From Caryophanales bacterium UBA3620 (GTDB lineage Bacteria > Bacillota_I > Bacilli_A > RF39 > UBA660), in the NCBI GenBank assembly GCA_002375205.1, contig DFLL01000018.1:4087-10791 (forward strand): a DNA stretch of 6,705 bases, given 5' to 3'. Below, one piece after another: positions 1-5,515 of the stretch (the first letter of the stretch is position 1; each line of letters opens with the position of its first letter). The notes beneath the pieces are model-generated. The model saw only the letters and a program-made list of their open reading frames with translations, did no database searches and had not been told where the DNA came from. Made by a program: the position numbers and the translations under genes.

Positions 1-2001
1 TTCAATAATAAGAATTTCTCTCGATACCTTTTTAGTAGCTCCTAGCATACGAATCGTTGTAAAATATATATTCCTTGATTTTAGTATTACCTTAATAACA
101 AAATATGATATAAAGAATAAAACTACAACTAATATAACTGTAACAATTGTCTTAAATATCCTAATAGCAGCTACTGCTTCAGAATTAACTAAAGCATCCG
201 TAAGTTTTAAAGTAGTATAACCACTATCATTTAATTTACTAATAGTATTATCTATATCCTTAGCATCCTTAACATAGACACTACTCTGATAACTATTCCT
301 ATTAAATAATTTATTATAATCCGTACTACTAATAAAGATAGCCCCATTAATACCATCAAAATCTTTAATACCAAGTAAACTTTCCATATTATTCTTATTA
401 TAAGTCTTCTCTACTTTTAGATTAAGACTATCTTTATAATATAAATTATCAATATCAATAACAATATCACTACCTATACAATATTCATTCTTACATAAAT
501 AATTCATATCACTAGATATATAAGCATAACCCTCACTAATACTTCTCTTAGGTACAATTCTAAAATTATTAACATAATTAGAGCTATCATAGTATTTACC
601 TTGAAATAATATTTTTAAATTACTATACATCTGATTAATCTGATAAGTAAGATTATTAAGTATACTATCACTAACATAAATAACATCATCCATATAATAA
701 CCATTAGAATCAGTATAAGATATACCCACTATTTTAACCGGAGTACTCTTATCCAACTCCCCCGTATACATATCCCTTAGATATAACTCCCTATCCATTA
801 ATTCATCAGCCATATAACTAATATAATAATCATTCTTAGAACCAGATAAAATAACCTCAGTATCATCTTCAGGTTCTCTACCCATATCTATCTTACCAGT
901 AAAATTATCTATACTATTAACTCTTGTCGTAAGATAGTAATTATCATCACCAAAATCAATCTGTGTATCTAAAAGTAAATCATCTTTAATAATATAATCA
1001 ACATTACTAATTTTCTCTATATTACTATAGTCCTCATCACTAAAAGAAGTACCATCCTTTTTCTTTATAATAACTCTCTCTTCATCATTACTGAGAAAGA
1101 AATCATTATAACCACTAATACTTTCTAAATGTTCTTCCTCTTTAAAAGAAGCATACTCTGATATCAAAGCCGTAGTAATAAATAAATAAACTAAAAGTAC
1201 TAACAAAAACTTCGGTATAATATTAAAAGTATTTCTTATTCCCAGTCTTATTTTAGATAAAAATCTAATATTCTTATAATCATTTTCTTCAGTATTAGAT
1301 ACTTCTTTATATTTCTTTAAAGCTTTATCTTCGAGTACTTTACCATCATGCATCTTAATCTTTCTCGTAGCATATTCTTCAACCTGTTCATAATTATGTG
1401 TAACAATAATAACAAGTTTATCTTTAGATATTTCACTAAGTAGTTTAACAATCCCTTTTGCCGACCTACTATCAAGATTACCTGTTGGTTCATCTGCTAT
1501 TATAATAGGAGTATCTTTAGCAAGAGCTCTAGCAATAGCCACTCTTTGCTTTTGACCACCAGATAATTTAGATACCTTAGTATTTCTAAATTTATATAAA
1601 TCAACCGTTCTAATTAATTCTAATACTTTATTTTTAACATCTTTTTTCTTAGCCCCATTAAGTAACATTACAAGTTCAATATTCTGATATACCGTATAAC
1701 TATTAACAAGATTAAAAGACTGAAAAATATTTCCAATATATCTTCTACGATAATCCTCAAAATCAGCTTCCGTATAATGACTAGTCTCTTCACCATTAAT
1801 GTACATTTCTCCTTCTTCATAAGAATCAAGACCACTTATAACATTAAGTAGTGTCGATTTACCACTACCAGACTCACCAGTAATAACAACAAATTCACCC
1901 ATCTTAAATTCCAAATTAAGACGACTAAATCCCGAAGCAATTACCCCTTTACTATAATAAAACTTTGATACATTCTTAAGTTTAATAATACTTTTCTCCA
2001 T
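1..2001 (-). CDS. MacB-like ABC transporter: fused ATPase and FtsX-type permease (partial, 3' end outside window)
   Basis: The frame is open from an ATG at 2001 through 667 codons to the left edge without a stop. The start has AGGAGG (2008-2013) six bases upstream. Residues 1-225 are an ABC ATPase of the MacB/LolD type: Walker A GESGSGKST (42-50), Q-loop Q94, signature LSGGQ (146-150), Walker B IIIADEP (166-172) with catalytic E171, and H-loop H202. A membrane helix follows (about 261-281), then a large polar region (about 282-615) probably outside the cell, with a Cys pair at 503/508. A second helix (about 619-640) leads into RMLGATKK (651-658), typical of FtsX/MacB permeases. The remaining membrane helices should lie beyond the edge. 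Known MacB-type proteins work as dimers in mechanotransmission, moving peptides, lipoproteins or antibiotics; the substrate here is unknown. The upstream membrane-anchored XRE regulator is the likely controller (inferred from position). Confidence 0.93.
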   Translation of the reverse strand, partial: MEKSIIKLKNVSKFYYSKGVIASGFSRLNLEFKMGEFVVITGESGSGKSTLLNVISGLDSYEEGEMYINGEETSHYTEADFEDYRRRYIGNIFQSFNLVNSYTVYQNIELVMLLNGAKKKDVKNKVLELIRTVDLYKFRNTKVSKLSGGQKQRVAIARALAKDTPIIIADEPTGNLDSRSAKGIVKLLSEISKDKLVIIVTHNYEQVEEYATRKIKMHDGKVLEDKALKKYKEVSNTEENDYKNIRFLSKIRLGIRNTFNIIPKFLLVLLVYLFITTALISEYASFKEEEHLESISGYNDFFLSNDEERVIIKKKDGTSFSDEDYSNIEKISNVDYIIKDDLLLDTQIDFGDDNYYLTTRVNSIDNFTGKIDMGREPEDDTEVILSGSKNDYYISYMADELMDRELYLRDMYTGELDKSTPVKIVGISYTDSNGYYMDDVIYVSDSILNNLTYQINQMYSNLKILFQGKYYDSSNYVNNFRIVPKRSISEGYAYISSDMNYLCKNEYCIGSDIVIDIDNLYYKDSLNLKVEKTYNKNNMESLLGIKDFDGINGAIFISSTDYNKLFNRNSYQSSVYVKDAKDIDNTISKLNDSGYTTLKLTDALVNSEAVAAIRIFKTIVTVILVVVLFFISYFVIKVILKSRNIYFTTIRMLGATKKVSREILIIE

Positions 2002-2007
2002 ATATTA

Positions 2008-2013
2008 CCTCCT
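2008..2013 (-). promoter_or_regulatory. Ribosome binding site of the ABC transporter gene
   Basis: AGGAGG on the minus strand lies six bases before the ATG at 2001. It fixes the start and gives a protein beginning MEKSIIKLKNVSK, the usual beginning of an ABC ATPase domain. Confidence 0.85.
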
Positions 2014-2070
2014 ACATATTAATTATACTATTAAATAAGTAAAATATCTTTCTTATATAATATATATTTT

Positions 2071-2093
2071 ACACTTTACACATACAGTGTCAA
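2071..2093 (-). promoter_or_regulatory. Candidate operator/promoter of the ABC transporter gene
   Basis: A perfect -35 hexamer TTGACA (2088-2093) begins at the base after the regulator's stop codon. It overlaps a 20-base imperfect dyad (2071-2090) with arms ACACT and AGTGT and inner matching TA pairs, giving 14 of 20 symmetric positions. AT-rich DNA with TATA-like hexamers follows (2051-2070), but no good -10 sits at 17 bases, so the exact promoter is uncertain. A dyad covering a -35 element is a typical repressor site. The neighbouring XRE protein is the natural candidate to bind it (inference). The hairpin has no T-run on either side and is not a terminator. Confidence 0.5.
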
Positions 2094-3512
2094 CTATTCA
2101 TATAAACTTCTATAATTATCCTTAAGTATTTCTAAATTATTAGAATTAATCATAACCTTATAACTAACTATACCATCATAACCATTATCAATTTTTTCTT
2201 TATTATCTATTCTATCAATCAAATAATTAAAATTTTCACTAAAACTATTACCATTATTATAATAATAACACGAATAAATATTATAATATTTTTCGCTATC
2301 GTAATAACTTCTATGACTTCTTAAATCAATATAACCATTCTTATCATAAGAAACTTCTATTTTAATATCATCTCTTGTATCATCAATAATAACTTCTACA
2401 TTATCTTTTTCCATAAAATCTAATATCATATTATCTTTCATACTAAGTTCTTCAGTATAAGTAGTATATTCTCTATCACTTTCTTCTATTTCACTAAAAG
2501 ATAAATAAGAATTAAATGATATTCCAAATCCCATTCCAAATAAAACAAGTCCAATAATAAATATAATAAATGATAATTTAAATTTCTGTTTTTGATTAAA
2601 TATAAAGGTAATAATAACTTTCAAACAAATAAAATTAACAAGAATTGCTCCAAGTATACTAATGGAAGTACCAACATAAAAAGTACCAGAAGCTATCTTA
2701 ATAACAGAATAAGTCAAACTAAATACTAAAAATATAAAACTAAATATACCAAGAATAGAAATAAATGCTAATATACCCTTAATAATAAATACCGCTATAC
2801 TAGCTAAGAAATCAAAGAAACCATAAGTACTATGTTTCGGATCTCTAATAATAATTTTATTTTTCTTTTTCTCAGTAAATTGTCTAACACTATCTTCATT
2901 TTTAACTTCATCAACAGGCTTTTCAATACTTTTTTCTTTAACGCTAGCATCTTCCACCGTAACAAAATAATCTAAGTATCTAATCTTAAATACATGAATA
3001 ATAAGTATAACACCAACTGCTAATCCCAAGATACTATATATTACTTTAAATACATTATGTATTATTTTATACATAATATCAGGAAGTATTTGAAGTAATC
3101 CACTAAAAATAGATGTTAAAACAAAATACACTCCACTCCATAATAAATAAATAACGAAAGCAATAAATAATAATTCTATTATACATTTAACCTTGTCTCT
3201 AAATCTCATACTCCAAAACATATTTAAACTTTTAGTAACAAAACCAAGTCCTTCTTTTAAATAAGAATTAATAATATTATTTTTACTATCTTCTTTCTTA
3301 TTATTACTACCAATTACCCCATCATCTACTAAGTCATCTAGATTACAATCAAGTATCTTACATAATTCCATTATTCTTTCCATATCTGGCATTGATGTTC
3401 CAGACTCCCATTTACTAACAGCTTGTCTTGATACTCCAAGTCGATCCGCTAGTAACTCTTGCGACATATTATTCTTTTTTCTTTGCATAGAAAGTTTATC
3501 GCAAAACTTCAT
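2094..3512 (-). CDS. Membrane-anchored XRE-family transcriptional regulator with a C-terminal outside domain
   Basis: The 472-residue protein begins with a canonical HTH_3/Cro-type domain (about 6-60: MSQELLADRLGVSRQAVSKWESG, recognition helix about 28-38, ending in the usual DLDDL-like segment). Hydrophobic stretches at about 109-141, 153-177, 233-275, 277-304 and 311-333 predict five or six membrane helices. A charged loop (about 185-230) lies between them, and a Tyr/Asp/Asn-rich C-terminal region (about 334-472) is probably exposed outside. I do not recognise a named family for that part. The start at 3512 follows AGGTG eight to nine bases upstream and gives the standard HTH beginning; the later Met9 would cut helix 1. 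A DNA-binding domain tied to the membrane and encoded just upstream of an ABC transporter suggests direct sensing of the envelope or an antimicrobial, with control of the transporter through the dyad at 2071-2090. That function is inferred from context. Confidence 0.88.
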   Translation of the reverse strand: MKFCDKLSMQRKKNNMSQELLADRLGVSRQAVSKWESGTSMPDMERIMELCKILDCNLDDLVDDGVIGSNNKKEDSKNNIINSYLKEGLGFVTKSLNMFWSMRFRDKVKCIIELLFIAFVIYLLWSGVYFVLTSIFSGLLQILPDIMYKIIHNVFKVIYSILGLAVGVILIIHVFKIRYLDYFVTVEDASVKEKSIEKPVDEVKNEDSVRQFTEKKKNKIIIRDPKHSTYGFFDFLASIAVFIIKGILAFISILGIFSFIFLVFSLTYSVIKIASGTFYVGTSISILGAILVNFICLKVIITFIFNQKQKFKLSFIIFIIGLVLFGMGFGISFNSYLSFSEIEESDREYTTYTEELSMKDNMILDFMEKDNVEVIIDDTRDDIKIEVSYDKNGYIDLRSHRSYYDSEKYYNIYSCYYYNNGNSFSENFNYLIDRIDNKEKIDNGYDGIVSYKVMINSNNLEILKDNYRSLYE

Positions 3513-3546
3513 ACAATATCACCTCTCTACTAAAAATTTTACTACA

Positions 3547-3603
3547 AAATAATCAGTTGCACCACCTCTAAATAGTAGATTTTTGTAAATTATCAGTAGC
3601 ACC
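3547..3603 (-). repeat. Imperfect direct repeat, 40-base period, in the leader of the XRE gene
   Basis: On the minus strand, GGTGCTACTGATAATTT (3587-3603) and GGTGCAACTGATTATTT (3547-3563) match at 15 of 17 positions and start exactly 40 bases apart. Both units end in a similar purine-rich AGAGGT-like stretch, the second being the actual ribosome binding site of the XRE gene. The region fills nearly the whole 92-base gap between the ORF6N pseudogene and the regulator. It could be a tandem duplication of the leader or a pair of binding sites for autoregulation. I see no convincing -35/-10 pair here, and no strong terminator after the pseudogene. Confidence 0.6.
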
Positions 3604-3604
3604 T

Positions 3605-4096
3605 TTATAATCTATTAAGTAATTCTTTAATCATTTTTTCATCTTTAATCTTATTAATAGCAAAACACTTCTTACCTAAATCTTTAAAAGAAGCTCCACA
3701 GTGATATACATTACTTTCATCTATAATAACAAATCGATCATGAAATCTATTATTTATCTTAAAAGAAACATTACTATACTGACTATTATATTTATTAATC
3801 AAATTATTATCTAAATTCTTACTATATATAGTAATATCTTTATTAGTCTTAGATAAAACATCCAATAACTCTTTAGATACATAATTATCAATAACAATAA
3901 TATTCTTTTTAGAAGTATCAATAATTTTAAGAAGCAAACTATATGCATCATATATCTCCCCATCATAAAAAATTTCATTACTAAATGTTTTATTATTAAA
4001 ATTATTTTCTAATATTTTAATTCTATCATCATGATCCAATAACATATTCTTATAAAAGTTTTGTTCTATTAAACTATTTGATAAATAGTTTTTCAT
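3605..4096 (-). repeat. Duplicated C-terminal module, copy A (492 bases)
   Basis: Gap-free match to 4478-4969 at a constant offset of 873 bases. I counted about 26 differences by eye, roughly 95% identity. The match ends abruptly at the Met-Lys-Asn-Tyr-Leu-Ser segment, after which the two genes are related only at the protein level. It also ends at the two stop codons. Confidence 0.9.
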
Positions 4097-4227
4097 AGTT
4101 ACAAAAGCATCCATAATTAATATACTTGTATTAATTGCTACTTCAGTATGAAGTACTCCAGATAACATTGCCACACCAGACTCGGTAAATGCGTATGGTA
4201 ATTTTCGGACACCACCATAATTATTCC

Positions 4228-4258
4228 AACTTGAAGTTCCAGATTGGAACTTCAAGTT
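4228..4258. repeat. 31-base palindrome inside ORF6N paralogue A
   Basis: Perfect 14-base arms, AACTTGAAGTTCCA (4228-4241) and its complement (4245-4258), are separated by GAT. The palindrome lies in the coding frame of the interrupted gene, encoding N69-W79 (NLKFQSGTSSW), the segment before the conserved YGG.R.LPYAFTE of ORF6N domains. The equivalent place in the other paralogue holds a palindrome of the same length with two compensated base-pair differences. Confidence 0.9.
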
Positions 4259-4468
4259 TTTATATTCTTCCTCAGTTAGTTGAAAATAAAATTCTTCGGG
4301 AAATCTTTCTTTATTTCTTTTAACAGCTTTGTTTATATCTTTCGTCCCATTTGCACATTCATATTATTTGCCCAAATCACTATCCAGTATGACTAACTTC
4401 CCCCTTATTTGATAAATTTTATCCTTAATATTAATTGCTTCAACAATCTTAAGTTCATTCATCTATAT

Positions 4469-4475
4469 CCCTCCT
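4469..4475 (-). promoter_or_regulatory. Ribosome binding site of ORF6N paralogue A
   Basis: AGGAGGG six bases before the ATG at 4462, lying in the 15-base gap after the TAG of the upstream paralogue. Its presence shows that the true start is far upstream of the open stretch left after the nonsense codon, and that the two genes are transcribed together. Confidence 0.8.
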
Positions 4476-4477
4476 AT

Positions 4478-4969
4478 CTACAATCTACTAAGTAATTCTT
4501 TAATCATTTTCTCATCTTTAATCTTATTAATAGCAAAACACTTCTTACCTAAATCCTTAAATGATGCACCACAGTGATATACATCTCTTTCATCTATAAT
4601 AATAAACCTATCATGAAATCTATTATCTATCTTAAAAGTAACATTACTATACTGACTATTATATTTATTAATCAAATTATTATCAATATTCTTACTATAT
4701 ATAGTAATATCTTTATTAGTCTTAGATAAAACATCTAATAACTCTTTAGATATATAATTATCAATAACAATAATGCTCTTTTTAGAAGCATCAATAATTT
4801 TAAGAAGCAAACTATATGCATCATATATCTCCCCATCATAAAATATCTCATTACTAAATGTTTTATTATTAAAATTATTTTCTAATATTTTAATTCTATC
4901 ATCATGATCTAATAACATATTCTTATAAAAGTTTTGTTCTATTAAACTATTAGATAAATAGTTTTTCAT
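4478..4969 (-). repeat. Duplicated C-terminal module, copy B (492 bases)
   Basis: Partner of 3605-4096, covering the linker and PLD-like domain of the intact paralogue through its stop codon. No insertion or deletion separates the two copies; most differences are third-position or conservative, and 10 of 163 residues differ. Confidence 0.9.
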
Positions 4970-5332
4970 TTTAATAAAAGTATCCACTATTTTTAAACTC
5001 ATTTTAATTGACAAATCACTTTTTAAAACTCCTGCAAGCATTGTAACACCATGTTCGGTAAAGACATATGGTAGATATCTTCGACCACCATAATTATTTC
5101 CACAACTTGAGGTGCCAATTTGGCACCTCAAGTTTTCATACTCACTTTCAGTTAACTGAAAGCAATAATTTTCAGGAAATCTTTTAATATTTCTAGCAAC
5201 TTGTCGATTTAATTGTTTAGTCTCATATTCAAAAAACATAGCAAGATCAGAATCAAGCATAACCCTTTGACCTCTTACATCATAAATATAATTTTCAATT
5301 CTAACATCATCTTTAATTATTAACTCATTCAT
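4478..5332 (-). CDS. ORF6N-domain DNA-binding protein with C-terminal PLD-like domain (intact paralogue)
   Basis: The 284-residue protein has an N-terminal ORF6N domain (about 10-100: VMLDSDLAMFF, RNIKRFPENYCFQLTESEY, GGRRYLPYVFTEHGVTMLAGVL). This domain is known from phage antirepressor-like and KilA-N-associated proteins. A charged, possibly coiled-coil linker (about 122-152, MKNYLSNSL...HDDRIKILENN) leads to a PLD-like domain with HDRFIIID (240-247, matching HxKx4D with Arg for Lys) and GASFKD (255-260). The start at 5332 has GGAGG eight bases upstream and gives MNELIIKDD, matching the paralogue's MNELKI. The frame stays open to a TTG at 5413, but that triplet is part of the -35 promoter element, so the longer form is rejected. 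It is likely cytoplasmic and DNA-acting. Whether the one-motif PLD domain is catalytic (possibly as a dimer) is unknown; a role in phage biology or defence is inference. Confidence 0.88.
   Translation of the reverse strand: MNELIIKDDVRIENYIYDVRGQRVMLDSDLAMFFEYETKQLNRQVARNIKRFPENYCFQLTESEYENLRCQIGTSSCGNNYGGRRYLPYVFTEHGVTMLAGVLKSDLSIKMSLKIVDTFIKMKNYLSNSLIEQNFYKNMLLDHDDRIKILENNFNNKTFSNEIFYDGEIYDAYSLLLKIIDASKKSIIVIDNYISKELLDVLSKTNKDITIYSKNIDNNLINKYNSQYSNVTFKIDNRFHDRFIIIDERDVYHCGASFKDLGKKCFAINKIKDEKMIKELLSRL
5104..5134. repeat. 31-base palindrome inside ORF6N paralogue B
   Basis: Perfect 15-base arms, AACTTGAGGTGCCAA (5104-5118) and its complement (5120-5134), surround a single base. The palindrome encodes N67-C77 (NLRCQIGTSSC) of the intact protein and starts exactly on a codon. 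It is rich in AGG, TGC, GGC and ACC codons, which are uncommon elsewhere in these AT-rich genes. As RNA it could fold into a stem of about 13 pairs with a five-base loop. No T-run follows on the coding strand, so it is not a terminator of this gene. Confidence 0.95.
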
Positions 5333-5340
5333 ACCAAAAG

Positions 5341-5345
5341 CCTCC
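5341..5345 (-). promoter_or_regulatory. Ribosome binding site of ORF6N paralogue B
   Basis: GGAGG eight bases before the ATG at 5332. Together with the promoter at 5385-5413 it decides this start over the longer in-frame reading. Confidence 0.85.
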
Positions 5346-5384
5346 AAAAAATTATTTTTTTTACCACCAATCTTAGGTACCAAA

Positions 5385-5413
5385 ACTTTATCACAAATCA
5401 TATGGCATGTCAA
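5385..5413 (-). promoter_or_regulatory. Sigma-A-type promoter of the ORF6N gene pair
   Basis: Perfect -35 TTGACA (5408-5413), a 17-base spacer, and -10 TAAAGT (5385-5390) preceded by TGA, an extended -10. Transcription would begin near 5378, leaving a leader of about 45 bases before the ATG at 5332. The spacer holds a weak dyad, ACA-N3-CATATG-N3-TGT (5393-5410), which might be an operator. Confidence 0.85.
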
Positions 5414-5450
5414 TACATTTTTTCAAAATATATTTTTCTAACATTTCTAT

Positions 5451-5480
5451 AAAAAAAATATCAACCATAATTGTTGATAT
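5451..5480 (-). terminator. Intrinsic terminator after the TPR-like gene
   Basis: Read on the minus strand, ATATCAAC (5473-5480) pairs perfectly with GTTGATAT (5458-5465) across a seven-base loop, followed by a T-run (5451-5457). It lies 35 bases beyond the stop codon at 5516 and just before the ORF6N promoter, separating the two transcription units. The stem is AU-rich but the signal is complete. Confidence 0.88.
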
Positions 5481-5515
5481 CGAGTTTATCCATATTCTTT
5501 TTCAATTTACCAGTA

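Larger units (their letters stand above)
3605..4462 (-). pseudogene. ORF6N-domain / PLD-like protein, second paralogue, interrupted by one in-frame TAA
   Basis: The gene starts at an ATG (4462) with AGGAGGG (4469-4475) six bases upstream and reads MNELKIVEAIN...LDSDLGK before a TAA at 4364-4366. The same frame continues at once with YECANGTKDINKAVKRNKERFP, the expected continuation of an ORF6N domain, and runs to TAA at 3605. Thus 285 codons are present with a single nonsense codon (number 33), at a position where the paralogue has Phe and the family usually a hydrophobic residue. The C-terminal 163 residues differ from the upstream paralogue at only 10 positions and keep HDRFVIID and GASFKD. 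A shorter product from an internal TTG at 4255 is formally possible, but it lacks a well-spaced ribosome binding site, loses half the DNA-binding domain and begins inside a hairpin. Probably a recently inactivated copy, unless the stop is a sequencing error. Confidence 0.8.

Noticed and set aside
2071..2090. Dyad as an intrinsic terminator after the regulator gene
   Set aside because: The stem is only five pairs with a ten-base loop, and no T-run follows on the minus strand.
3527..3604. Terminator after the ORF6N pseudogene
   Set aside because: Only a short A/T-only stem (ATTTT/AAAAT) before TTTTT is visible, too weak to call in such AT-rich DNA.
3605..4255. A 216-residue protein starting at the TTG at 4255
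   Set aside because: The frame continues upstream as ORF6N sequence to an ATG with an excellent ribosome binding site at 4462. The TTG is an internal Leu codon in the palindrome.
3605..5332. Insertion sequence or transposon as the source of the duplication
   Set aside because: No terminal inverted repeats, target-site duplication or transposase gene are visible; a tandem gene duplication explains the pattern.
5333..5413. A 27-residue N-terminal extension of the intact ORF6N protein
   Set aside because: It overlaps the -35 and -10 elements, begins with TTG without a ribosome binding site, and is absent from the paralogue.
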